The notes under the pieces were generated by a model, which had not been told where the DNA came from, made no database searches, and worked only from the letters and a program-made list of their open reading frames with translations. A stretch of 64,000 bases of DNA from Serratia ureilytica (lineage in GTDB: Bacteria > Pseudomonadota > Gammaproteobacteria > Enterobacterales > Enterobacteriaceae): assembly GCF_013375155.1 (NCBI RefSeq), contig NZ_JABXOF010000004.1, forward strand, positions 124,001 through 188,000, given 5' to 3'. Positions 18,943 to 27,304 of this stretch are shown piece by piece; position 1 is the first letter of the stretch, and the number at the start of each line of letters is the position of its first letter. The position numbers and the translations under genes are program-made.

Positions 18943-19242
18943 ATGGCGAAAGTAGAGTTTGATTTTGAGCAGATCCAGGATGTGCCGGCCTTCTACCGCG
19001 ATTTCGCGCATAAGTTTGCGCTGGACGAGGGGTTTGGCGCCAACCTCGACGCGCTGTGGGACGTGGTGACCGGCGATATCGGTCTGCCGGTGGAAATCGA
19101 GTTCACCCACCTCAATGCCCGCAGCAAGCGTCGTTTTGGCGCGATCATTCTGCTGTTTGAAGAAGCGGAAGAAGAGCTGGAAGGCAGCCTGCGTTTCAAT
19201 ATCCGCGAAAGCAGCGGTGAACCGGCGCATCACCGGGGATGA
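18943..19242 (+). CDS. yhcO: Barstar-family ribonuclease inhibitor (YhcO-like)
   Basis: A 99-residue barstar-fold protein. It keeps the inhibitor helix motif NLDALWDV, which in barstar supplies the acidic residues that plug the RNase active site, and the C-terminal FGAIILLFEEAEEELEG shared with E. coli YhcO. It should bind the barnase-like product of the preceding gene in the cytoplasm before export. ATG 18943 gives the best alignment with YhcO; a GTG at 18934, overlapping the RNase stop, is an alternative start. Confidence 0.88.
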   Translation: MAKVEFDFEQIQDVPAFYRDFAHKFALDEGFGANLDALWDVVTGDIGLPVEIEFTHLNARSKRRFGAIILLFEEAEEELEGSLRFNIRESSGEPAHHRG

Positions 19243-19256
19243 AACGGGTTCATCCC
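19236..19256. terminator. Stem-loop between convergent barstar and darP
   Basis: 8-bp stem GGGATGAA / TTCATCCC around a 5-nt loop, overlapping the barstar stop codon, in the 30-bp gap between convergent genes. No T tract. Probable transcript-end structure; it contains a second copy of the GGATGAAAC motif seen upstream. Confidence 0.45.
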
Positions 19257-19272
19257 GGGATAGCGGCGGCGC

Positions 19273-19821
19273 TTAGTCAGCCGCTTCGGCCAGCTCGCGC
19301 AGGTATTGGAAGATCTGGCGGTAAGCCTTAGGCGGCTTGTTGGCGGCCTTCTCTTTCTGCGCATTGCGCACCAGTGACCGCAGCTGTTGACGGTCGGCGG
19401 CCGGATACAGATCCAGGATCGACGGAATGACGTCATCGCCTTCTTCCACCAGGCGGTCGCGCAGCGCTTCCAGCTTATGGAACAGCGAAACCTGCTGGTT
19501 GTGGCGGTTTTTCAGCTTGTCGAGTGCAGTCTGGATCGGCTCGATATCGCGGGCGCGCAGCATCTTGCCGATCAGCTGCAGCTGACGGCGACGGCCTTCT
19601 TTCTTGATCTTCTGCGCCAGCTCGATGGCGGCGCGCAAATCTTCGTCCAACGGAATGCGATCCAGCGCGTTTTTGCCCAGATCGACCATTTCGGCCCCCA
19701 GGTCTTTCAGCGCTTCGGCATCACGTTTAATTTCACTTTTACTGACCCAGATAATCTCGTCATCGTCCTCGTTTTCATTCTCCGGGACATCGTCGAGCCA
19801 GTCTTCAGGCTGTTTGTTCAT
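19273..19821 (-). CDS. darP: DarP (YjgA), 50S ribosome maturation factor
   Basis: Acidic-then-basic helical protein of 182 residues that associates with late 50S precursors and promotes maturation of 23S rRNA. The N-terminal acidic patch ([13 protein letters not shown], about residues 9-22), the central [15 protein letters not shown] and the [13 protein letters not shown]-like C-terminal helices match E. coli YjgA. The gene is divergent from pmbA, as in E. coli. Confidence 0.93.
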   Translation of the reverse strand: MNKQPEDWLDDVPENENEDDDEIIWVSKSEIKRDAEALKDLGAEMVDLGKNALDRIPLDEDLRAAIELAQKIKKEGRRRQLQLIGKMLRARDIEPIQTALDKLKNRHNQQVSLFHKLEALRDRLVEEGDDVIPSILDLYPAADRQQLRSLVRNAQKEKAANKPPKAYRQIFQYLRELAEAAD

Positions 19822-20000
19822 GGTAGGCTCCGTTAAAAAGAGGCTAATCCTAACAGGTTGCCGGCTTTATGCGAAATTCAACGCGGTTCCTGTTAGACTC
19901 AACGGCAGAGATCTCAGGATTTTTGCGCGCCGCCCCGCGTGCACAACTACGCCGCTCCGGCACTTTTCTCAACGATTTTCTGATTAATTATGGCAGATTG

Positions 20001-21341
20001 ATGAAAGTAGTCACTCAAGTTGCAGAACAGCGCAAGGCGCTGGAACAGGCCGTTTCTCAGGCTCTGGAGCTGGCACGCGCCGGTTCCGACGCGGCGGAAG
20101 TCGCGGTCACCAAATCGACCGGCATCAGCGTCAGCACCCGCTTCGGCGAGGTGGAAAACGTCGAGTTCAACAGCGATGGCGCGCTGGGCATCACCGTGTA
20201 TCACCGTCAGCGTAAAGGCAGCGCCTCTTCCACCGATCTCAGCCCGGATGCCATCGCCCGCACCGTACAGGCGGCGCTGGACATCGCGCGTTACACCTCT
20301 GAAGATCCCTGCGCCGGCCCGGCGGAGAAAGATTTGTTGGCGTTTGAGGCGCCGGATCTCGATCTGTTCCACCCGACCGAGCTGGACGCCGAGCGCGGCA
20401 TCGAGCTGGCGGCGCGCGCCGAGCAGGCTTCGCTGGCGGCGGACAAACGCATTACCAACACCGAAGGCGGCAGCTTCAACAGCCACTACGGCATCAAGGT
20501 GTTCGGCAACAGCCACGGCATGCTGCAAAGCTACTGTTCCAGCCGTCATTCGCTGTCCAGCTGCGTCATTGCGGAGCAGGACGGCGACATGGAGCGGGAT
20601 TACGCTTACACCATCGGCCGTGCGATGGGCGATCTGCACAGCCCCGAGTGGGTGGGGCAGGAGTGCGCCCGCCGCACGCTGGCGCGTCTCGCGCCGCGTA
20701 AACTGTCGACCATGAAGGCGCCGGTGCTGTTCGCCTCCGAAGTGGCCACCGGGCTGTTCGGCCATCTGGTGGGGGCCATCAGCGGCAGCAGCGTCTACCG
20801 CAAATCCACTTTCCTGCTGGACGCGCTCGGCAAGCAGATCCTGCCGTCGTGGCTGACCGTCGAGGAACACCCGCATCTGCTGAAAGGGCTGGCGTCAACG
20901 CCGTTCGACAGCGAGGGCGTGCGCACCCAACGGCGCGATATCGTCAAGGATGGCGTGCTGCAAACCTGGCTGATGACCAGCTACTCGGCGCGCAAGCTGG
21001 GCCTGCACAGCACCGGCCATGCCGGCGGCATCCATAACTGGCGCATTGCCGGGCAGGGCGCAGACTTCGCCGGCATGCTGAAACAGCTTGGCACCGGCCT
21101 GGTGGTCACCGAATTGATGGGCCAGGGCGTCAGCGGCGTCACCGGCGATTATTCTCGCGGCGCCGCCGGTTTTTGGGTGGAAAATGGCGAGATCCAGTAT
21201 CCGGTCAGCGAGATCACCATCGCCGGCAACCTGAAAGACATGCTGCGCAACATCGTCAGCGTCGGCAGCGATATCGAAACCCGCAGCAATATCCAGTGCG
21301 GTTCGGTGCTGCTGCCGGAAATGAAGATCGCCGGCCAGTGA
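20001..21341 (+). CDS. pmbA: PmbA/TldE, non-catalytic subunit of the TldD/E protease
   Basis: 446 residues, partner of TldD in the leader-peptide protease. It shares the fold but lacks the HExxxH zinc motif, as expected for the E subunit. It aligns to E. coli PmbA from MKVVTQV to the last residues KIAGQ ([37 protein letters not shown]). The ATG at 20001 is chosen; the frame stays open to 19869 but the extra residues are unlike any family member. Its partner gene tldD lies 11 kb to the left. Confidence 0.95.
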   Translation: MKVVTQVAEQRKALEQAVSQALELARAGSDAAEVAVTKSTGISVSTRFGEVENVEFNSDGALGITVYHRQRKGSASSTDLSPDAIARTVQAALDIARYTSEDPCAGPAEKDLLAFEAPDLDLFHPTELDAERGIELAARAEQASLAADKRITNTEGGSFNSHYGIKVFGNSHGMLQSYCSSRHSLSSCVIAEQDGDMERDYAYTIGRAMGDLHSPEWVGQECARRTLARLAPRKLSTMKAPVLFASEVATGLFGHLVGAISGSSVYRKSTFLLDALGKQILPSWLTVEEHPHLLKGLASTPFDSEGVRTQRRDIVKDGVLQTWLMTSYSARKLGLHSTGHAGGIHNWRIAGQGADFAGMLKQLGTGLVVTELMGQGVSGVTGDYSRGAAGFWVENGEIQYPVSEITIAGNLKDMLRNIVSVGSDIETRSNIQCGSVLLPEMKIAGQ

Positions 21342-21479
21342 TCCTCTGTGCGGTCGGCGCCCGCCGGCCGCGCGTTATCCCGCCTCAACCTTGCTTACAA
21401 ATCTCCGGTTTCGATTTTGCCCGGCCTTGCCTATGGTAGCGGTGGGTTAACTAAAACAATAACTGGAAGGTGAGCAAAC

Positions 21480-21866
21480 ATGCAGAATACCCTGAAAGCG
21501 CTGGCGGCGTTGACGCTGCTGGCGGCCAGTTCGCTGGCGGCCGCCGCCGATCTGGGCGACGATATGGACACCCTGGCGGAAAACTACAAAACGGTGCTGA
21601 ATACCGACTCCGCCGCCACCCTCAAACAGAGCCTGCAGAACATGCGCGCCGCCGCGCAGGATGCCAAGCAGGGTACTCCGCCGAAACTGGAGAGCAAAGC
21701 CGCCGACAGCCCGGAGATGAAAGATTTCCGCAGCGGGTTGGATACCCTGATCGGCCAGATCGATCAGGCGCTGGCGCTGGCCAATCAGGGCAAAGTCGCC
21801 GAAGCCAAGCAGCTGGCGCAGGGCTTCAAGCAGACCCGCGACGCCAACCACAAGAAATTCCGCTAA
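21480..21866 (+). CDS. cybC: Soluble cytochrome b562
   Basis: Periplasmic four-helix-bundle haem protein of 128 residues. A signal peptide (1-22) is followed by a 106-residue mature chain beginning ADLGDDM, the length of mature E. coli cytochrome b562. The two haem ligands are conserved: Met29 (mature Met7) and His124 (mature His102). The APPKLE-type turn is present as TPPKLESK and PEMKDFR is conserved. A pmbA-cybC linkage is usual. The reading frame is intact, unlike the truncated copy in E. coli K-12 strains. Confidence 0.94.
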   Translation: MQNTLKALAALTLLAASSLAAAADLGDDMDTLAENYKTVLNTDSAATLKQSLQNMRAAAQDAKQGTPPKLESKAADSPEMKDFRSGLDTLIGQIDQALALANQGKVAEAKQLAQGFKQTRDANHKKFR

Positions 21867-21870
21867 CCCG

Positions 21871-22653
21871 TCAACCGTCGCGCCCGTCTTCCGTCAGATA
21901 GGAGGAGGGCGCCTGCCCCAGCACGCGGCGAAACATGGTTGAAAACGCCGCGCTGCTGTCATATCCCATCTCCATGGCCACCTGCGTCACGCTGCGCCCT
22001 TCGGCCAGCAGCGCCAACGCCAGCACCACGCAGGCGCGCTGACGCCATTGCGAAAAAGGCAGGCCGGTCTGCGCGCGAAAGAAGCGGCTGAAGGTGCGAA
22101 TGCTCATGTACAGACGAGGGGCCCATTGCTGCGCGGAGTCGTGGGCGTCGGGGTGCTGCAAAAAGGCGCGGCACAGCTCGCCCAGCCGAGGATCGGCGGG
22201 CAGCGGGATGTGCAACGGCAAGGGTTGCAGCCGGGCCAGCTCGTGCAGCAGCAACGTCGCCAGCGCCCCGTCGCGTCCCTCCCGCTCATACTCCAGCGGC
22301 ATGTCCACCGCCGCCATCAACAGTTGGCGCATCAGCGGGGTGACGCTAACCACCTGGCAAACCTGAGGCTGTTCGGCGGGCAACGCGCCCGGTTCGAGGT
22401 ACAGACTGCGGGTAGTGACGCCGACCATTCTCACCGCGTGCGGCATCTGCGGCGGCAGCCACACCGCGTGCTGCGGCGGGACGATCCAATTGCCTTGCTG
22501 CGTGAAAACGTGCATGACGCCGGTGGCGCCGTACAGCAACTGCGCGCGCCGGTGGCTGTGCATCGGCAGCAAATGCCCCGGCGGATAATCGGTGCCGATG
22601 GCGATTACCGCGCGCGCTACGTGGTCGATGTCATCAATGCGGACGTTGCGCAT
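21871..22653 (-). CDS. AraC-family transcriptional regulator (cupin plus HTH_18)
   Basis: 260 residues: an N-terminal cupin sensor domain (about 15-110, with LPMHSHRRAQLLYGATG) and a C-terminal double helix-turn-helix (about 160-255, SIRTFSRFFRAQTGLPFSQWRQR and VTQVAMEMGYDSSAAFSTMFRRVLG). Architecture resembles the E. coli NimR (YeaM) group, whose members control neighbouring efflux genes. It stands divergent, across 282 bp, from the flavoprotein/formyltransferase/exporter operon and may regulate it; that is inference from position. Confidence 0.85.
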   Translation of the reverse strand: MRNVRIDDIDHVARAVIAIGTDYPPGHLLPMHSHRRAQLLYGATGVMHVFTQQGNWIVPPQHAVWLPPQMPHAVRMVGVTTRSLYLEPGALPAEQPQVCQVVSVTPLMRQLLMAAVDMPLEYEREGRDGALATLLLHELARLQPLPLHIPLPADPRLGELCRAFLQHPDAHDSAQQWAPRLYMSIRTFSRFFRAQTGLPFSQWRQRACVVLALALLAEGRSVTQVAMEMGYDSSAAFSTMFRRVLGQAPSSYLTEDGRDG

Positions 22654-22935
22654 GTGTCCTCTTTGGCGGCAGGTTGGCCGAAACGCAATGATAGTTGGCC
22701 TTTCATATAAAGCAAGCCAGCGGCGGTCGCCCTACTATCGGGGCAGAAAAATAACGCTTGTCCGGGGCGCCGTTATTTTATCGGCCATAAAGCCCGCGCA
22801 AGTTTTCACACCGGGGTGAGAAGAAGGTTTTCGTTCTCGCAATACAAGAAGTTAATAAGGAATAAATCGTCATTTTATTCCAACACCTGAAGCAATAGTT
22901 CTTAGCGTAGTTCAATGACTATAAGGTGATATTTC
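22654..22935. promoter_or_regulatory. Divergent control region with several inverted repeats
   Basis: Three inverted repeats occur in 282 bp: AAAATAACG (22748-22756) with CGTTATTTT (22771-22779); a near-palindrome TCACACCGGGGTGA at 22806-22819; and GGAATAAA (22859-22866) with TTTATTCC (22874-22881). They are candidates for operators of the AraC regulator or for leader hairpins. An AAGGTGATATTTC ribosome-binding segment precedes the first gene of the operon. No promoter boxes could be assigned with confidence. Confidence 0.45.
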
Positions 22936-24390
22936 ATGTATAAGTTCGGTGTGATTGGCGGCGGAGCCGCCGGCATCTCTTTTGCGTATAACTTTATAAA
23001 AAATAAGTCGGTTAATCATTGCAAAAGGCCGCTTTCCCTGACGGTGTTCGACAAGCAGGGCTTCAAGGGCGGTATGGCATACAGCAGCGATTTTGACAGC
23101 CATATATTAAATATGACGCCAGAAAATATGTCGGCGGATATTTTCGACGACGCGCACTTCGTTGATTGGATCGCCATGCATTTCCCGCAGTTTTGCCAGG
23201 ATCGTTATCCGCCGCGTTGGCTGTATCGGGAATATCTCGATTTTATTCGCGACATGACGATGTATATGGCGGCGGACAGCAACGTGGCGCTGAATTTCGT
23301 GACCGCCGAAGTGAATGCCATTGCGCCGCACGAGGCAGGCTATCGGCTGACCACCGCCTGCGGCTCCGCCGAACAGATGAACGCGCTGGTGTTGTGTTCG
23401 GGGCATAACCCGCCGGAATGTCTCTATCCGGTGGACGGGGTGATCGCTTATCAGGCCCACCGGGATCTGCCGCCGATCAACCCTTACTCAACCATCGGCG
23501 TGATCGGCTGCAGCCTGACGGCGATCGACGCCATCGTTGAACTGATGGAGCGCCTGGGGGCCACCGATATCTGCGCCCTGTCGCGTTCGGGCCTGTTCCC
23601 CAGCGTGCAACCGGCGTTGATGCGTCCGCCGCCGGAGGCGTTTGTTGAGGGGCTGCGGCGCTTTGTCGCCGGTAACGATTTTATTGATGCGCATCAGCTG
23701 GTGCATGCGGTCAACGCCGCGCTGGCGCGTCACTATCCGGGGCCGGAACGATTGACGGTGCTCTCGGCGCTGGGGGAAAGGCGCGATTGCTACCGCGATC
23801 TGGCGGACAGCCTCGACCGGGCGCGCTTTGCCCGTGAGCACATCTGCAGCTACCTGGCGGCGATCCATCCGACGGTGTGCGCCGCCTGGGTCAAAATGGA
23901 TGCCAACAACCGGCAGATCTTCATGCGCTTTTACAACTCCTCCTGGATGCGCAATCGGCACGCCATGCCGATCAAGAACGCCTACAAGATCGTGGCGGCG
24001 TTGGAGAGCCAACGCCTGCGCGCCTGCGGTGGCCTGGCGGATATCAGCAAGGGGGCGGACGGATTTATCCTTCGTTGCCATGAGACGCGGGTGCATGCGC
24101 AGTATCTGTTCAACTGCACCACGCCTTCTTATCAACTGCCGCCCAACCGCCTGAGCCATCAACTGCTGCAAGACGGGGTGGTGCAGGAGAACCTGTTCGG
24201 CGGCGTGAAGTGCAACCCGCACACGCTGAAAATCGCCGATCGCCGCGGCCGCGAGCAGCATCTCTACTCGCTCGGCGCGCCCGCCAAGGGCGACCTTTTT
24301 TACACCTCGGCGATGGAATCCATCACGCGAGATATCAGCAAAATCGTGTTTAACAACCCTATTTTCAACGCAAAGAAGGCTGAAGCATGA
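22936..24390 (+). CDS. FAD/NAD(P)-binding protein of uncharacterised family
   Basis: 484 residues. The N-terminus is a dinucleotide-binding Rossmann motif (FGVIGGGAAGISFAY, residues 4-18), then KGGMAYS and a conserved LNMTPENMSADIF segment. A second Rossmann-like motif sits near residue 190 (IGVIGCSLTAIDAI). This layout is that of the FAD-NAD(P)-binding family (Pfam NAD_binding_9), whose substrates are mostly unknown. The first 50 or so codons are clearly more A+T rich than the rest. It overlaps the formyltransferase gene by 4 nt (ATGA). It may oxidise or hydroxylate a substrate that the next enzyme formylates. It is not a clear member of the PvdA/IucD N-hydroxylases. Confidence 0.78.
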   Translation: MYKFGVIGGGAAGISFAYNFIKNKSVNHCKRPLSLTVFDKQGFKGGMAYSSDFDSHILNMTPENMSADIFDDAHFVDWIAMHFPQFCQDRYPPRWLYREYLDFIRDMTMYMAADSNVALNFVTAEVNAIAPHEAGYRLTTACGSAEQMNALVLCSGHNPPECLYPVDGVIAYQAHRDLPPINPYSTIGVIGCSLTAIDAIVELMERLGATDICALSRSGLFPSVQPALMRPPPEAFVEGLRRFVAGNDFIDAHQLVHAVNAALARHYPGPERLTVLSALGERRDCYRDLADSLDRARFAREHICSYLAAIHPTVCAAWVKMDANNRQIFMRFYNSSWMRNRHAMPIKNAYKIVAALESQRLRACGGLADISKGADGFILRCHETRVHAQYLFNCTTPSYQLPPNRLSHQLLQDGVVQENLFGGVKCNPHTLKIADRRGREQHLYSLGAPAKGDLFYTSAMESITRDISKIVFNNPIFNAKKAEA

Positions 24391-25268
24391 AAAACGTAGC
24401 GCTCTTTGTCGGCAACGACATTTTCTCCTGGCTGGTATGTCAGGATCTGATCGCCGCCCTGAAAGGCGAGTGTGCTTTTACGGTGTATTTCCCCCTGGCG
24501 AAAAGCGGCGGCCGCGCCCAGGAGCCGGCGGTTCGCCGCCTGGGGCTGTATGAGCGCGAGGTGCTGAACGATTTCGTGTTCCCGTTCGTTGGCCGCAACG
24601 CCGCCGCCTGTGAGGGCGCCTATCAGCCGCCGGCACTGTTCCTGGCCGCCGCCGGGGTCAAAGCGCATCGCGTTCTCGACATCAATGACGCCGCGTTTAT
24701 CAGCAGCCTGGGTCATATGGACGGGGTGATTTCTTTGCGCTGTTATCAGAAATTTTCCGCCGACTATGTGCGCGCCTTCAGCCGGCGCGGCAAGCTGCTG
24801 TGGAACCTGCATCCGGGTGACTTGCCGCGCTATCGCGGGGTGATGACGCTGTTCCGCGCGATGATGAACGGTGACAAGGACTGTGCGGTGACGCTGCATG
24901 AAATGGACGAACATTGGGATGCCGGCCCGGTGCTCGCCCGCCTGCCCGCCGAGCTGCGCCACGACCTGTCGTTCCTGGAAAACATGATGTTGCTGGGCGT
25001 GCAGAGCGGCACCTTCCTGGCGCGCCAGCTGATGCGGGCGGAACGGAGCGAAGCGATAGCGGCGGAAAAGCAGGGCGATTCGCGCTATTGGGGCTTCCCG
25101 GATGCGCAGACGCTGGCGCAGGCGGAACAGGCGGGCATTGAGCTGGTGGATCACGACGCCGTGCGCGAGCAGTATCTGGGGCTGTTTGTCGGCGATCGTT
25201 TCCACCCGCTGGCGGGGCAGTTCTGCGCCGGGTTCGACGACTTCGTGCGGGCGCACGGCCATGATTGA
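24387..25268 (+). CDS. Formyltransferase-fold enzyme, substrate unknown
   Basis: 293 residues with the catalytic triad of 10-formyltetrahydrofolate-dependent formyltransferases: Asn140 and His142 in NLHPGDLPRYRG, and Asp178 in HWDAGPVLAR. The Asn-to-Asp spacing of 38 equals that of Met-tRNA formyltransferase (108/146). The C-terminal part does not resemble the tRNA-binding domain of Fmt, so the acceptor is probably a small molecule such as a sugar amine or hydroxylamine. It overlaps the flavoprotein gene upstream (ATGA) and the exporter gene downstream (8 nt), so the three are one translation-coupled operon. Confidence 0.8.
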   Translation: MKNVALFVGNDIFSWLVCQDLIAALKGECAFTVYFPLAKSGGRAQEPAVRRLGLYEREVLNDFVFPFVGRNAAACEGAYQPPALFLAAAGVKAHRVLDINDAAFISSLGHMDGVISLRCYQKFSADYVRAFSRRGKLLWNLHPGDLPRYRGVMTLFRAMMNGDKDCAVTLHEMDEHWDAGPVLARLPAELRHDLSFLENMMLLGVQSGTFLARQLMRAERSEAIAAEKQGDSRYWGFPDAQTLAQAEQAGIELVDHDAVREQYLGLFVGDRFHPLAGQFCAGFDDFVRAHGHD

Positions 25269-26049
25269 AATGTTAATCGTTCTGGGTGCCGGTTTTCTGA
25301 CCGGCATCACCACCATTCTGTTCGGCTTCGGCGGCGGCTTTGTGGTGGTGCCTTTCGTTTACCATTTGATCTCCGCCTCAGGCGAGCAGCCCGGCCAGGC
25401 GATGCATATTGCGGTGGCGACCTCGACGGCGGTGATGATCCTCAACGCAGGGTACGCCACCCTGACCAACTGGCGCAGCGGCAACCTGCTGCGGGAAACC
25501 ATCGTGCCGCTGATCTTTTTCATCGGCATCGGCGCGGCGCTGGGCGCGTTTGCCTCCTCGCTGCTGGCGGACGGCGTGATCCGCGTGTTGTTCGTGGCCT
25601 ATATGGCGGTGACCATCGCCGACTGTCTGTTCCGCCGGGGGTTCCTGACCAAACCGGCGCGCGCTGAACTTTCCCCTGCCACGCTGTGGGGCGGCGGGCC
25701 GCTGATCGGCGGCATCGCCACACTGCTGGGGGTGGGCGGCAGCGTGATGACCGTGCCGCTGCTGCGCCGCCATGGCTATGACATGAAGTATTGCGTCAGC
25801 GCCGCCAACCCGCTGTCGATCCCGGTGGCGGTGATCGGGGCGCTGATGTATATCGTGTTGGGGTGGCGCGAGATGAGCGGGCCGCAGTATCTGGGCTACG
25901 TCAATCTGAACATTCTGGGGCTGCTGGTGGTGGCGGGGATTGCGGGGATCGTGTTTGCCAGGCGCTGTTTGCCGAAGGTGAGCGATGCGCTGCATGCCAA
26001 AATCTATGTGCTGCTGCTGATCGCCGTGCTGATCGCTATCTGCCTCTGA
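25261..26049 (+). CDS. TauE/SafE-family membrane exporter
   Basis: 262-residue membrane protein with about 8 hydrophobic segments and the internal duplication typical of TauE/SafE (sulfite or organosulfonate export). The glycine motifs GFGGGFVVVPF and GVGGSVMTVPLL occur at equivalent positions of the two halves. ATG 25261 overlaps the formyltransferase end by 8 nt. In this operon the natural inference is export, or less likely import, of the product made by the two upstream enzymes. The transported compound is unknown. Confidence 0.82.
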   Translation: MIEMLIVLGAGFLTGITTILFGFGGGFVVVPFVYHLISASGEQPGQAMHIAVATSTAVMILNAGYATLTNWRSGNLLRETIVPLIFFIGIGAALGAFASSLLADGVIRVLFVAYMAVTIADCLFRRGFLTKPARAELSPATLWGGGPLIGGIATLLGVGGSVMTVPLLRRHGYDMKYCVSAANPLSIPVAVIGALMYIVLGWREMSGPQYLGYVNLNILGLLVVAGIAGIVFARRCLPKVSDALHAKIYVLLLIAVLIAICL

Positions 26050-26086
26050 AACAGAAAGGGCGGCCGGATGCCGCCCTGAGAACCGC

Positions 26087-26497
26087 TTAACGGTGGTATT
26101 CGCCCGCCGCTTCCGGCTGGTACAGCAATTCCAGCACTTCAATCCGCGCTTCTTCACCGTTCGGCAATTGCCAGGAGATCTGCTTGCCGACGTGCATGCC
26201 GAGCAGCGCTGCGCCCAGCGGCGCCATCACCGACAGCTGATCGTGGCTGTCTTTCAGCGAGGCCGGGTAAACCAGCGTGCGCACGTGCTCTTCATCGGTG
26301 TGCAGATCGCGAAAACGCACGCGGCTGTTCATGGTCACCACGTTGGCCGGCATTTTCTCCGGCGGCAGGATTTCCGCGCGATCCAACTCGTCGTTCAGCG
26401 CGGCGGCGACGTCGGTGTTGGCAAAGGCCGGTTGTTCCAATAGCGCATCCAGGCGTTCCGCATCCAGCTCATTAATAGTAATGATGGGTTTGGTCAT
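26087..26497 (-). CDS. rnk: Rnk, GreA/GreB-like RNA polymerase secondary-channel regulator
   Basis: 136 residues, same length as E. coli Rnk, with a short N-terminal coiled coil (about 1-45) and a GreA-C/FKBP-like domain ([18 protein letters not shown]). The family binds RNA polymerase and was named regulator of nucleoside diphosphate kinase. The match runs end to end ([42 protein letters not shown]). A strong stem-loop lies about 70 nt upstream of its start. Confidence 0.95.
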   Translation of the reverse strand: MTKPIITINELDAERLDALLEQPAFANTDVAAALNDELDRAEILPPEKMPANVVTMNSRVRFRDLHTDEEHVRTLVYPASLKDSHDQLSVMAPLGAALLGMHVGKQISWQLPNGEEARIEVLELLYQPEAAGEYHR

Positions 26498-26566
26498 TCC
26501 ACTCTCCAGTCAAATCAAAGGGCGCCAGTCTGTGCACCCATAAATTCGGAAAAACAACACAAAGCA

Positions 26567-26595
26567 ACACCCCCGCGCCAGAGGAGCGGGGGTGT
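26567..26595 (-). terminator. Stem-loop with T tract upstream of rnk
   Basis: Perfect 10-bp stem ACACCCCCGC / GCGGGGGTGT with a 9-nt loop. Read leftward it is followed by a T-rich stretch (TGCTTTGTGTTGTTTTT). It therefore looks like an intrinsic terminator on the minus strand, either blocking leftward transcription out of the accessory cluster or acting as an attenuator in the rnk leader. Confidence 0.55.
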
Positions 26596-26920
26596 GGGTA
26601 ATGTCGATTTGTCCCATTGATAGTAGGCGGTTGGGGCGAGAAAAGAAAGAGATCCCGATCACGAAGGCTTTTATCGTCAATCGAGGCAAAAAAAACCGTT
26701 AGCCGGGTTATGTAATTGTTATCTCATTTACTTTTTCGCCTTAACGCCGTTTTGCGAAATGGATCTCCGCGCGTCATTCGATTTCCACTTCGAACTGGAA
26801 AAAACCGGTCTCCACAGAAAATCTTACCGGGGGTAGGGTAAAGACATCACAGAAAGCGGGTTATTCAGGTGATGCGCTTTACGGCTTACTGATTAATGTG
26901 GGATCTAGGGGTACTGAAAA
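26596..26920. other. Control region upstream of the ten-gene cluster
   Basis: 325 bp without a gene, more A+T rich than its surroundings, preceding a long rightward operon. A partial palindrome TTTCCA (26782-26787) / TGGAAA (26796-26801) is a possible site for the PRD-type regulator encoded at the end of the cluster. I could not assign convincing -35/-10 boxes, nor a -24/-12 sigma-54 promoter. The region also serves rnk on the other strand. Confidence 0.4.
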
Positions 26921-27268
26921 GTGAATGATGGATCTGCTTCGATAAAAGAAATTGAACAATCCGATATCAGCGAAGCCGGTGAGATCACCGCTCGGGTGCT
27001 GGCGGATATTACCGCGATGCTGAATGCTGAGAATATTTATACCAATGCGGTGCAGCAACAGATGCTGGAATCGCATATTCGCGCCATGGTGCTGCGCTCA
27101 ATAACCGGTGAGCCGTTGCCGGAGGTGGATAAATCACTGTTCGACGAAATTTCCGCCGAGTCCATGCAAATGGCGGAGCGCGTGGTGGATCAGTTTGGCA
27201 CATTGCCTATCGAAGAAGCCTATTTATTGTCCGTGCACTTCGAAGTGGCGAAAGATAATAACGCATAG
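26921..27268 (+). CDS. Stand-alone PRD protein (PTS regulation domain, EF_0829-like)
   Basis: A 115-residue single PTS-regulation domain with no DNA- or RNA-binding part. The two histidines expected in a PRD are present, His52 (LESHIRAMV) and His106 (LSVHFEVA), so it can probably be phosphorylated by HPr or an EIIB. The family occurs in a conserved cluster that I recall from Enterococcus faecalis (EF_0829 onward); E. coli YhfY is a distant relative. It starts at GTG with AGGGGT 7 nt upstream; nearby ATG codons are out of frame. First gene of the cluster, so a likely phospho-switch acting on the transporter or the distal regulator. Confidence 0.8.
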   Translation: MNDGSASIKEIEQSDISEAGEITARVLADITAMLNAENIYTNAVQQQMLESHIRAMVLRSITGEPLPEVDKSLFDEISAESMQMAERVVDQFGTLPIEEAYLLSVHFEVAKDNNA

Positions 27269-27304
27269 CGGTTAACGCATCGATTTCAATCAGGAGAATA
27301 TACC

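Noticed and set aside
26596-26920. Sigma-54 promoter for the cluster, as in Salmonella dga
   Set aside because: No GG-N10-GC element of the -24/-12 type was found at a sensible distance, and the local regulator is not an AAA+ enhancer-binding protein.
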